Of a DNA stretch of 64,000 nucleotides, positions 12,401-22,997 are shown piece by piece. Location: assembly GCF_041296385.1 (NCBI RefSeq), contig NC_091014.1, positions 20,311,578 through 20,375,577 of the forward strand, in the 5' to 3' direction. Below the pieces are notes generated by a model. The model did not search any database, was not told where the DNA came from, and saw nothing but the letters and a program-made list of their open reading frames with translations. Each line of letters begins with the position of its first letter. Position 1 is the stretch's first letter. Source of the DNA: Aphelocoma coerulescens (taxonomy: Eukaryota > Chordata > Aves > Passeriformes > Corvidae). The translations under genes and the position numbers were made by a program.

Positions 12401-14404
12401 GAATAAAGAAAATGTGAACATATGTCTTCTGTATTGGAAAAAGAATCTCTATGAAGGTAAGATGATCACTTACTCTTCCACTTACAGAATGATCTTGGAG
12501 CATGTGAGTGAACTGCTCTTTAGCCTTATAATCAAAACAGTGGGCACAGTTTTTAGCTGACTGTTGAATAGAAAGAACAAGGTAGGTTTTGGCATGAAAG
12601 AGGACATGGTTCTCCACATAGCTTATTGTAAACGACTGACTTCCCTACAAGTATTGTTGTCAGGGAAGTTCTCCCATTCTTCCCATCCCTTCTTCCCTCA
12701 CCTCCAGATCAGTGTTTATATTCTACATAGTCTTCAAAGATTTGGGAAAATATTCTTATGCATGTCATCCAAAGTGTATGTCAGCTTGTAGATATATGAT
12801 ATATTTAACCATAGATCACCCAAAGAGTGTTAAAAACCACATTAAATGCTTCACAAAATATGAGGAGTTAAAGGAACATGAGATAAGCCGGTCTTTCAAA
12901 TTTATGACAAAGAAGAAAACAAATTTCTTTAATCCATTGTACCTTGGGACCACTGAGCAAATCTGAAAAGTAGTTCATTATTAATTTTCCTGTTCAAGAA
13001 GCAAAAGCTTTCCTAAGACCTATGAAACACATAGTTCTATCTGGTAAGAGGAAGCACAGCCCACTTGGGCTGACTCTTTGGAGGAGATATAAGGATTCTG
13101 TAACATCAGAACATCATGATAACTTTCAAGTCATAAAATTTATTTAATCTGATATCTTCAAATGGAAACCTTATCAGAAAATAATATTATATAAATCTCT
13201 CTGTAGATCTTTTAGTTAATTTGAGAACACATTTTTAGAAACGTAGTTGGCAAATTATAAAGCTATTACAAAATACTCTGCGTTTAGTATATATTTCCAA
13301 ATTTAAATAGTCTGATTTTGGAAAAAGGGAGGGACAGGAAAACTCAACAAATGAAGGCTTAAGCTACACATTGAAGAAAGTGTCCAAGTTGGAGACATGG
13401 AGTAAAAAATGAAAAATTAATTATCTATCTTCCCAAGGGAAAATATACTGGTACCTACTTCTATTCATAGCACTCTCATGCACACTTTTTTATTGATTAA
13501 TTTGTACAGCAGAATGATAGACACCTCTCCCACATGCACGCTTTTGTCAGTGACAATGATTGTCTATGAATATCAAATCATATACAGCAGGATGTGATTA
13601 TGAGTTGCCAGGTTTGGTTTCTGGAACACATCACATTTGCATACTCCAAATAATACCTTGAGATATAAATAAAGGGGGAAAAAAGAATCCTTTTTAAAGT
13701 ATTCATAAGAAATATTTAATAAGTGAAAGACAACTTTCTGTATATTTGTTGTCTCTTTCATTTACTTGGTCTTCATCTCATATTTCAATTCCTTTTGTTC
13801 AAAGTGTTAGATGTCTATGCCTACCAGATAATCTTACACAGCCCTACACAGAGAACAGTAAATGATTGGAGGAAAGCTTCTTTTATGGCTGAGCATACCT
13901 TGTCTCTTGGCCTCAAAATTCTAGAAAGACCAGCAGTTTCTGTTCCAGCAACAAAGAACCACATATTTGTCAATAATTACTCAGAGTGGTAAGTGCAAAT
14001 GGAGTGCAAGGTGACAAGAAGAAAGTAGGATGGAGATAGAAAGGGTGTAGTCAGCCTGGGTATAGATGTATGCTTAAAATTTAATTGCTCTGTTTTAAAG
14101 GGCTATCCCCATGCATGGATATGATTCATGCCTAACAGAAAGACATAAAAGGGCTTACTGAACATCAAAATGTGGTTCAGGTTTAGGGCTTGTGCTCCCC
14201 CTTTTCAGAGATGAAATACTTCACTTTTTTCTGGAGGACTGCTTTCTATTTTTTGTTGTGCTTTTTCTCTTCTTTTCAGTTCAATATCTGCCATGAGTAG
14301 GTGGCTGTCAGTGCATGTGGGAGAGCACTTGGTTACATCAGGAATTCTTGCTTCATGAGTGAGATGAGTGAAGGAAAAACTCCCACCAACACATATTTTT
14401 TCAG
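9471..14404. other. AT-rich intergenic DNA
   Basis: Mostly AT-rich unique sequence. An A/C-rich run with CACCCCCAAAAACCCC-like words lies at about 11515-11560, and a small tandem ACATCGTG word at about 10857-10875. No gene, RNA or transposon is recognised. Frames at 10429-10680, 12564-12966 and 13723-13992 are short and unsupported. Confidence 0.55.
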
Positions 14405-14595
14405 CCTATTTAAATAGACTTGGCAATACTAAAGAGAAGATAATAATCTGGACACCCACAGACCGAGGGCCTACTCATGCCTTCTACGTCTACACAGAGA
14501 AAGCAGAAGTCATCCAACTCTGCTTCTGCAACTCCACTGTTTCCTCAAATTTAGAAAGTCAATTTCTTTCCTCCAAGGGCCATGTGACCTCCCAG
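14405..14595 (+). other. Exon-like open frame bounded by consensus splice sites (unidentified)
   Basis: A 191-base stretch is preceded by a good acceptor (ATATTTTTTCAG ending at 14404) and followed by a near-consensus donor (CCCAG then GTAAAG from 14596). One frame stays open through the whole stretch and ends in phase 0. The frame begins one base into a codon, so an upstream exon would have to supply that base. The encoded 63 residues begin YLNRLGNTKEK and contain IIIWTPTDRGPTHAFYVYT. I do not recognise the protein. Splice-like sites occur often by chance in long introns and deserts, and no partner exon was identified, so this stays a candidate only. Confidence 0.2.
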
Positions 14596-16754
14596 GTAAA
14601 GGCCTCCACTAGGAGTGGTGCCATTTGGGATCAGTTGTGATCACCCATTAGTATCACAGTAATTTGGCAAAAGCTGACACATGTTTATTGAAGACTGTAT
14701 GAACAAGGAGCACCTTGGCTGCCAAGCAATTCTAAAGTCAAGAACTCTGGCAAAGCTGAACATCTTTTGTGAGCCTCTATATAGAGTTTGTTTGATACCT
14801 ATGGTCTGAATCCTTGGTCAGTTTTAAAAGAGAGGAATAAAATTGAACCTTTCAGGAAAACAAGAAATTGAATATGGGAAACACCCATTCCCCATTCTCA
14901 TGAAATTTTCCTTAAAAGGAAATACATGGAACCTTGACAACAACTTGAAAATGAAATGTTGGCATCATGTTTAGTGGCTAGTTACATATTTTTTGTGGCT
15001 TTTCTGTGACATTTCTGTGTCCAAAACTTGTGTTTTATGATTCCAAAACAGCCATTTCAGAAGAGACTAAATCTTTTAATGTTTTTATGATGTCATTAGG
15101 ATATGAAAGAATGGTGGAAAAACTTCAGTGAAAGTCCATAGAGATTGTTTTTAGCTGTCCTTATAATGTATCATAGCATCCCCATCAAATCTGGTGAGAT
15201 CATGTTAGGAATTGTTCTGGGGATGGAACAAACTTTTTCTATTGCCTCTTTCATATTCTAGGTAACAGAAGGCAGTTTACAACTAAGTCATTATAGCTGT
15301 AGAATGCTGTCAGTTGTATTTTTTATTTTGCTTTGAAAGCAGCAATGCAAGTGCCAAGGACAGAATCTTGACGTGATACGTTGTTTAAATGATGGCATAT
15401 CAATGGGAACAGAAATATGTGCCAAGCTACAAGTATGTGAATAAGCACCTCGTCCAACACATTGACAACTGTGTATTACAATGACAAACTTCTAATTTTA
15501 GTTCAGGTAGGAAAGATATCACACTAATTTTAATAATTTCATTTAGCTAAGTTGTGGAATGTATTGCCAAAGAGTTTACAATACCAAAAGTGTAGATGCT
15601 TTTAACTGGACAATTGTCACATTCATTGCACAGAAATCTTTGGAGGTTTGTTAGATACAGAGAAACAGTTCATTCAGGAACTTCTGAGCCTCTAACAGGA
15701 GTCTCTGGAAGAATATTCAGGACAACTGTAGCTTACAGAACTTCTATTCTGTTCTTCTTTTATTCTGTTCTTCTGCTAAGCATCTACTTCTGCTCATTGC
15801 TGAAGGCAACTGAGCTGTGTGAACCTTTGGTTTGCCCTAGTACAACTACACATTTTGTGACATCTAATGTGAAATATTGTAATATTGCCATAGCAATAAT
15901 AGTGTTAAGAAACTATCTGCAAACTCTGAAGAAGCTGACTAATTATTTCCTCATCCATTGCTATTACCATGCTGCCTAGGATCAATCAGATGGATAGCAT
16001 CTACTAACACCTATTCTCTCAGATTCTCTACAAAGAGAAATAAAGTGAACCCTCTTCCCAAAAAACTTACATAGGGGAAAACAGACACTTAGACCCAAAA
16101 TCAAAGCAGGTACAAAAATAAAGGCAACAACAGAAAGCCTAAAATACAATGGTTTTAGTGCTACAATAGCTTAATTATAAAGATTCTTTTTTAGCCATAA
16201 AATAAACAAGAAACATTTTGGATAATATATTAGCTGGCAGATGTTTATGGAGAGCACATCCCCACATGAGACTGAATGTAAGGAAGCATGAAAGCTCTTT
16301 CAGAGATGAAATATGACATAAGTGATTGGTCAAATGTAAAAGTCAGCATTTCAGTAATTAATCAGTAATTCATAGGAACTAGTATGAGGAGATCTGATCA
16401 GTCACACATATTCCATTTCAAAATCAAAGGGAAATCAAATTCTCCTTAGCCTTAACCTAATGATGCTGTATGTATGCTGAACGATATGTATGCTTTCAAA
16501 TTTTGTCTTTTAATATATCACTTATTGCAAAAATAGTGTACAAAATGAAATGCATTTGTTTTGCAAACTCTGTAAAGCAAACTTTTCAGTAATTATTTTC
16601 TTAACTTATACAGGACACAAACAGGATATTTCTGCAGGATACAAAAATTAAAATTAAATTTTTACTTTTTTGAAGTTTTCCTTTCTGCCACATTATATCC
16701 ATTGTTCATTTTTGCTGGAAAAGAAGAAATGTAGTCCATGAGCATATTCAGGAA
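14596..16754. other. AT-rich intergenic DNA
   Basis: No recognised feature. The 127-residue frame at 15596-15979 is the longest here. It runs through a 16-base tandem duplication (TATTCTGTTCTTCT repeated with period 16 at 15745-15776) and shows no domain, so it is probably chance. Confidence 0.55.
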
Positions 16755-17882
16755 ACTATCCTGATCTCCTTTTTTGACCAGGTGACCCGCCTGGTAGATG
16801 CGGGAAAGGCTGTGGATATTGTCTATTTGGACTTCAGCAAGGCCTTTGACACTATCTCCCACAGCATACTCCTGGAAAAGCTGGCAGCCCATGGCTTGGA
16901 CAGGAGCACTCTTTGCTGGGTCAGGAACTGGCTGGATGGTGGGGCCCAGAGAGTGCTGGTGAATGGTGCTGCATCCAGCTGGCAGCCAATCACCAGTGGT
17001 GTCCCTCAGGGATCTGTGCTGGGGCCAGTTCTGTTCAATATTTTTATTGATGACATGGATGAGGGTATTGAGTCCTTCATTAGTAAATTTGCAGATGACA
17101 CTAAGCTGGGAGCTTGTGTTGATCTATTGGAAGGAAGGAGGGCTCTGCAGAGAGACTTGGATCAGTTGGATGGATGGGCAGAGTCCAACAGGATGAAGTT
17201 TAATAAGTGTAAGTGCCAAGTTCTGCATTTTGGCCACAAAAATCCCCAACAATGTTACAAGCTGGGGACAGTGTGGCTGGACAGTGTCCGGGTGGAAAGG
17301 GACCTGGGGGTGCTGGTCAACAGCCAACTGAATATGAGCCAGCAGTGTGCCTTGGTGGCCAAGAAGGCCAATGACCCCCTGGCCTGTATTAGGAGTTGTG
17401 TGGCCAGCAGGAACAGGGACGTCATTCTTCCCCTGTACTTGGCACTGGTAAGGCCACATCTGGAGTACTGTGTCCAGTTCTGGGCCCCTCAGTTTAGGAA
17501 GGACGTTGAGATGCTTAAGTGTGTCCAGAGGAGGACAACAAGGTTGGTGAGGGGCTTGGAACACAAGCCTGTGAGGAACGATTGAGGGAGCTGGGATTGT
17601 TTAGCCTGGAGAAAAGGAGGTGACCTAATCACTCTCTACAACTTCCTGAAAGGAGGTTGTAAACAGGAGGGGGTTGGTCTCTTCCACCAGGCAGCAACTG
17701 ACAGAACAAGAGGACACTGTCTCAAGCTGCATCAAGGAAGGTACATGTTGGATAATAGGAAAAAGTTTTTCATGGAAAGAATAATAAAGTACTGGAATGG
17801 TCTGCCCAGGGAGGTGGTGGAGTCACCATCTCTGGATGTGTTTAAAAAAAGACTGGACATGGCACTTGGTGCCATGGTCTAG
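16755..17882 (+). pseudogene. CR1 ORF2 remnant: C-terminal reverse transcriptase region, frame-broken
   Basis: The frame is open upstream of GTG 16782 ([14 protein letters not shown] residues), so no true start codon exists; the N-terminus is missing. Counting from 16782, residues 16-22 read LDFSKAF (catalytic Asp at 17), residues 73-82 [10 protein letters not shown], and residues 103-109 FADDTKL with the two catalytic Asp at 105-106 (17088-17099 for FADD). LGVLV and the thumb-like WAESNRMKF stretch follow. A one-base deletion at about 17568-17573 shifts the frame so that a TGA stops it at 17583-17585. The family-typical EERLREL continues in the next frame until a TGA at 17621-17623 beside a second small deletion. 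The original frame then resumes from about 17622 to TAG 17880-17882, through TRGHCLKL and LPREVVESPS. The two lesions together restore the frame, but the product would be dead. Confidence 0.92.
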
Positions 17883-17959
17883 TTGAGGTGTTAGGGCATG
17901 GGTTGGACTCGAAGATCTTGGACGTCTCTTCCAACCTCGTTATTCTGTGATTCTGTGAT
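16755..17959 (+). mobile_element. CR1 LINE, 5'-truncated, with reverse transcriptase remnant and intact 3' tail
   Basis: This is the best-preserved retrotransposon of the window. It starts inside the reverse-transcriptase domain; the endonuclease, ORF1 and 5' UTR are missing, as is usual for CR1 copies truncated during target-primed reverse transcription. The coding part runs to a TAG at 17880-17882. A short 3' UTR with TTGGACTCGAAGATCTTGG and CTTCCAACCT words follows, and the element ends in two exact ATTCTGTG octamers (17942-17957), the standard CR1 terminus. CR1 elements lack poly(A) tails and normally make no clear target duplication, and none is seen. The long uninterrupted stretch of reading frame suggests a fairly recent insertion compared with the other CR1 copies here. 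Confidence 0.97.
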
Positions 17960-18182
17960 CTTTCTTATCCTCTATTTTCATTAAATTAATGAAAAGTCCA
18001 ATTTCAAAAAACATTTAACAGAACATGCAATAGATCAGAAACTCACCTGCAGTCTCTGTTTCTTTAGGCATATAAAATACTGGTACAAAATCCATGAAAA
18101 ATTAACTTATAATTGTTAATATAATTCACAATACACTTGATTGGATATAAACTGGATTCAGTTTATCTCTTTAAGGAATTAT

Positions 18183-18199
18183 TTTATTATTATTATTAT
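18183..18199 (+). repeat. Short (TTA)n microsatellite
   Basis: A run of about five ATT/TTA units is directly visible. Confidence 0.85.
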
Positions 18200-19997
18200 C
18201 TTTACTCACACTTTTATTTTAGTGCCAGATTCTTTCATTGTATCTCTCAAACTTTTTCAGCATAAGAGAATGAAAATGGGTAACAAAGTTCTGTTTGTTA
18301 TTTTCTGTGCTTTGCTTTTATTGCTTTTATAATAGGCCTTTTAATTTTTCTCTGTTTATTTTGCTGGAAGATGTTTTGGTAGATTTCACAAAAAACTGCC
18401 ATTTCCCTCATTCCTTTTCCATATACACTAGGTTTTACCTAATGAGCTCTCGAGCCTGCCCTTTTAGCACAGTTAATGAATTTTTATGTAGAGTTCATAC
18501 AGAATTCACTTACGAAAGAACTATGGTCTCCATTAATTGCATTAGTGCTAATCAACAATTCTGATCTGGCAACACAAGAGATTCATCCATCTAACTGTCC
18601 ATCAAACACATAACGTAGGGGGATTCACGGGAAGGGGGACTGTAACTACCTTCCTTGTGACTCTTACCTCAGTCTATGAGTAGCTCCCTTTGAAAACATT
18701 TAATGGACTTCAGATAATCTACTTTTTATAATCTAAAGGTTAGATCTCAAGGCTAAATTCGGGCTTCTTCTCCATAGTAAGCAAAGCGAGATTGCTGTTT
18801 CCAGCAACAGATTTATCCTCCTGTCTCTGGAAATGCCTAACTCTTTGTGGAATAGAAAAGGACTTAGACAACTGATTTAGACTAGATACCTAATTTTAAT
18901 GGCAACAGGTTAAATTAAAACATAGATTAGTTTATTAAAATGTGACTTCATTTATTTAAATTAAATTAATTTCCAGACATTTCAATTAGTTAATTGTTCA
19001 ATAGGTTCTACATAGCTTCAGATTTTGGAGATATGTGATCACACAATTAGTCACGCATAATATAGCTCTTTCTTTCTCTCACTTTCCAACAGTAACTAAT
19101 AAAAGGAAATTTTGCAGGCACAAAATTCTAGCAAGGAGAATACACCAATACGTCTTCTAAAAGAAGGTTGCTTATTTTAGAGACATTTTCAGGTAGTTCT
19201 CACATTAAAAACAGTTCCTTAAAAATGTAAGTTCCTGTGTGGGATTCTCAGAGCCATAGATTAAATCCTATATATCTGTGAGGACATTTGAAGAAATTAA
19301 AATGAACGAAGAAAAGCAAGACTATGAGTTCTCTTGGCTTTTATTTAGATATTAAAAAAATTATCAGGGTTATTTTCAAAGTTTTACCACATTGTGTTTG
19401 ATTTTACAAAATAAATTAAGAAGATAATTAGCTGAAATAATATGTACTGTAACTAAAAAAATTTGTGTAACTACCTCCATGCTCTACTGTCTGTTTTGGG
19501 GTTTAAGAAGTGGAAAGTGTTACCCACTGTCTTTCTGCTTTCTGAATTTTTACAAAATAATTTTGTTGAGAACCCTCTAAGCAATTGCCTACAAAACAGA
19601 TAAAATAACACTATGACTAGCAGTACTTGCATAATGTGGCATTGAATAGACACATGATATATTGAAAGTTGAGCTTGTATTCACTTTGTGGAGGGCAAAA
19701 TTTGTATTCATGCCAAACACTTACTTAAAATTATGTTCCAGAGCATTTACTAGGGCACATTCAGCTTAATTGATCCTGTTTTGAACTGCGGCAACTTTGA
19801 ACAACCTATAAAATAGTTCAATCTAGCCCATTACTTTGAATAAATGTTTCATTCTGGGTTGTACCATAATAGAATGATTCCAAGTACAAATGGAACTTTT
19901 AATACTCTCTGGTTTTCCTTCTTTTCTTTTTGAATCTATAGATTTACTGTAACAGTCTTTGCTTCCAACACATAAAACTCAGCTTTATATGGCTACA

Positions 19998-20027
19998 TGT
20001 ATTCAACATACACCAATGTTGAATACA
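19998..20027. repeat. Perfect 12-bp inverted repeat with 6-base loop
   Basis: TGTATTCAACAT at 19998-20009 is the exact reverse complement of ATGTTGAATACA at 20016-20027, with loop ACACCA between. The sequence could form a stable hairpin. No flanking extension of the stem is visible, and its function is unknown. Confidence 0.9.
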
Positions 20028-21622
20028 GCTGTCTGTTAGGCCCAGCTTAAGTAGGAAGCTGGGGTTCAGATGGAAGATCCACTATAAATTTACTTATCTG
20101 TGTTAAGTGAAACAGCTGCCAGAAAAGGCTTTTATAGAGAGCTAGCAGAGAATTCAACAATTAAAATCAGTCTCCAAACCAGCTCAGATGGGAGTTTCCA
20201 CTAGGCATTTTCCCTCACTTGAGCATGTACTACTCAACAGTAGGTTTGCTTCTTGTTTCCCATCTGCTTTTGGCATATGCTGTATACAAATTGGCTGCAC
20301 TTCACAGGATCCAGCCAGGCTCATGGGATAAAGAGAGGAGCACAGGTTCGAGAAACCTTCTGTCTGGTTAAGGAACTGGGTGTTTCAGCATCTGTGGTGT
20401 GAAATAGACAGTTATTGGGTTGACTGGCCACTGGGAAGTAATTTAGAGGACAACCGCAGTGCCTAATGACTAATGATGTGGAGATTCATATTAGTACTTG
20501 AAGATACAAAACAAGTTCTCCCCTTCTTCAAACAAAACTGCTTTTGTTAAGACGCAGCTTTCCTACATCTTTTTTCCTGTTACTTATCTAAGTTTCTTTG
20601 CTTGATCCTTGTCAATCAGGTGGAGAGAGACCTGACCTGGAATGGCACTTAGAAATACCAGCAAAATGACAGAAAACATGTGAGATATCTTATTATTTTG
20701 AATACTTTGATATAGGACTCAGTTACAATCACCTTTTAATCTTGTTAAACATTGCTTTTGGGCAGGGTGTCAGTCATCTAAACTGGGTTTTGCTTATGTG
20801 GAAGGAAACTTGAGCAAGAACACAATTTACATGTGTGATTCTGTATTATAATCATATGTTTTTACTCTCTTATGCATTTATTTCTGTTGAAAGCTATGTA
20901 AGCCAGAGATTCAAATTCAAAAATTTTTGCTGTTGGAAGGCCATTACTAAAGGAAAAGCAACAAGACAGAAGGTATCACATAAACCAGGTAGTTATCTAA
21001 AATTCTTAAGTGATGCCATCTCTGAAACTGGTACAGGAAAGTAAAGTGTTTATGTACTACATGAGAATATTCAAGAGGTCAGAAAGCAGTAACTTCACTC
21101 ATTACTGCGGAAAACCCCCAAACATCAGTGATATATGTAAAAAACTAACATAGTCAAATATTAGCTCAACATTTAATGGAGATTTAAATTATCTTGTTAA
21201 GAAAAACTTGACTGCACCAGTATAATACAGGTAGGCAGATTAATGGAGACAAAAATCAACCAGAATGCTAGATACACACCGGGTACCATCTAAACCTTCA
21301 AGTTCAGTTAAGGTATACAGATTCCACAAACCTGACATTCAGCTGGAATAACTGGGCTCACTCTGGCCTTTTACTGGCTATTCTACACTGTGGTGTAAAG
21401 GTACAGAGGGACATTCACAGGTTTTTGCAGTACAAGGAAATTCATACTTATATTGATGCCTAGGTTTTAACTTTTATATTTTCCTGATTCTGTACTGCTT
21501 AGAGTGTAACTCTGAGGTTTCCTGTAGCCTGTTAATTTCTGCTCACTTGTGCTATGTAGACATAACAAAGCCTCTCCAGGCCTGCTCTTCAAGGTCACCC
21601 AGACTGCCCTAGGCCCAAAAAG

Positions 21623-21628
21623 TATAAA
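21623..21628 (+). promoter_or_regulatory. TATA box of the plus-strand LTR
   Basis: TATAAA sits in the middle of the LTR, in the position expected for the U3 promoter. Whether it is still active cannot be told from sequence. Confidence 0.45.
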
Positions 21629-21823
21629 CCAAAGAGCTTCTAAGGGGGGCATGCAGAGGAGAAATTACATCATTAAACTGAAGCTTTAATTGGAGAATTA
21701 ACCCCGACATGCAAATGAACCAAACCTATGAAGGTGTGAAGAACTTGTGACCTGTCGTCCATCTTGGGGTCCATTTTTGGCAATAGCCTCTGGCTCCCAG
21801 GGTGTACCTTTGAAGGCCTTTCA

Positions 21824-21829
21824 AATAAA
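21824..21829 (+). terminator. Poly(A) signal of the plus-strand LTR
   Basis: AATAAA is followed by a T-rich stretch (TATTTTATTCTTTT), as in the R/U5 part of an LTR. Confidence 0.55.
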
Positions 21830-21891
21830 TACCTATTTTATTCTTTTACTCCTGTCCAGTCTCTGTGTCTAGGAGGCCTCTTAAGGCATCA

Positions 21892-22530
21892 ATATCAGGT
21901 AATAATAATTCCTGATATACCGTACATTCCCAAATCTGCAATTTTCCCATAAATTTATTATCTCCAGGTTTTAAAATGAGCTACAAAATGTGTGTAGATA
22001 CACTGTAGAGTTTACAGTAGAATGCATCTAGGGGCACATTCTGCTTTTGATGATGCATGTAATTACTATACCATAAAGATAATGTGGTATCATTACATGT
22101 TTATTTTAAACCAAGTTCTTCTGCTGACATCAGTACAAGCTTAATCACACCCTCAGTAGAAAAAAAAAGAGTCCTTAAAATGAAGAGCAGTGATTTAAAA
22201 AGCAAGCTTCAGATAGTATTCTATTACACTAAAACACAAATATTGCTAGTATGATTTACTGAGCTGCTTCACGTTATTAACATCTTTCTAGAAATCTGTA
22301 TGCTCCTCCTATGTAATTAGGAGTTTCTTCTTGTGGTTCACCAGTCAGTTTAATACAGGTTTCATCCCCTGCTTTCATATACTGCTCCAGATCTTTTTAA
22401 ATCCATTTGTAGATCACTTTTTTCACATTAATATCTCCATTATCATCAGATATATCTTTGTAAAGAGACACCTGATGAAACTCAAGGCCATGAGTTATGA
22501 AGTGGTCAATGACCACAGGCTGTAATTTCT
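21892..22530. other. AT-rich spacer between two LTRs
   Basis: Just after the LTR edge, ATATCAGG (21892-21899) and CCTGATAT (21911-21918) form an 8-bp inverted repeat. Nothing else is recognised. Confidence 0.55.
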
Positions 22531-22997
22531 ATCTGCTCCGGTGTGGGGGCATCCATGGGCTGCAGATGGTTATCTGCTCCAACATGGTCCTCCACAGGTT
22601 TAGGAGGACAGTTTGCCTCCCCATTGTCTTTTCCATGGACCAAAGGTGGATATCTGCTCCAACATGATCTTCTTCATGAGCTGCAGAGGAATGTCTGCCC
22701 CATCATCTAAGGCACTTCCTCCCTCTCCTTCTTCACTGCTTTGGCATCTGAAGAGTTGTTTCTCTCATTATGTCACTCCTGTCTCACAGCTGCTGCACAT
22801 ACTTTCTTACTCTTTCTTAAAGACATTGTCACATAGGCATCAGCAGTGTTGCGGATGGGCTCAGTTTTGGGCACTGGTGGGTCTGTTTTGGAGCTGCAGC
22901 TGGTTCTGTCTGACACGGGGTCAACTCCTGATCTCACAGAATTGTACCCTGAAGGACCTCACTCTCTTCTCCGGCTAAAAAACCTAGTCACTTAAGT
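22531..22997 (-). mobile_element. Endogenous retrovirus LTR fragment (U3 part), minus orientation
   Basis: This fragment aligns by eye with the right half of the LTR at 48293-49391. Shared words in the same order are: ATCTGCTCC with CATGGGCTGCAG, then CTTCCTCCCTCTCC with TTCACTG, then GGGTCTGT/GGGTCCATGT and GGCTCTAT/GGTTCTGTCTGACA. It ends in a GGCTAAAAAACCTAGTCAC stretch that corresponds to GCTAGCAGGACCTTGCCAC in the other copy. Divergence is high, so it is an older copy or a related subfamily. Only the U3 side is kept; the poly(A) region is missing. The 121-residue plus-strand frame across it is a shadow. Confidence 0.75.

Larger units (their letters stand above)
17960..21490. other. AT-rich intergenic DNA
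   Basis: No gene is seen. A short (ATT)n run and a perfect 12-bp hairpin are listed separately. The rest is unique AT-rich sequence with only short chance frames. Confidence 0.6.
21491..21891 (+). mobile_element. Endogenous retrovirus LTR (probably solo), plus orientation
   Basis: This block reads as an LTR on the plus strand. It begins TGTACTGCTTAGAG and ends GGCATCA, giving the TG...CA ends expected of an LTR of about 400 bp. A TATA box (TATAAA, 21623-21628) is followed 195 bases later by an AATAAA poly(A) signal (21824-21829) and a T-rich stretch, the normal order U3-R-U5. The wording resembles an avian LTR family I remember but cannot name with confidence. No primer-binding site or retroviral gene follows it, so it is probably a solo LTR. 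The flanking five bases (GATTC left, ATATC right) do not match, so the left edge may be misplaced or the duplication eroded. Confidence 0.65.

Noticed and set aside
15596..15979. 127-residue plus-strand frame with a hydrophobic stretch
   Set aside because: The hydrophobic part comes from a T-rich 16-base duplication; no signal peptide context or family motif is visible.
16662..17564. Minus-strand frames across the CR1
   Set aside because: Antisense shadows of the CR1 reverse-transcriptase frame.
20340..20365. GGTTCGAGAAACC, like a tRNA T-arm
   Set aside because: The stem closing pairs fail for a seven-base T-loop and no acceptor, D or anticodon arm is found upstream.
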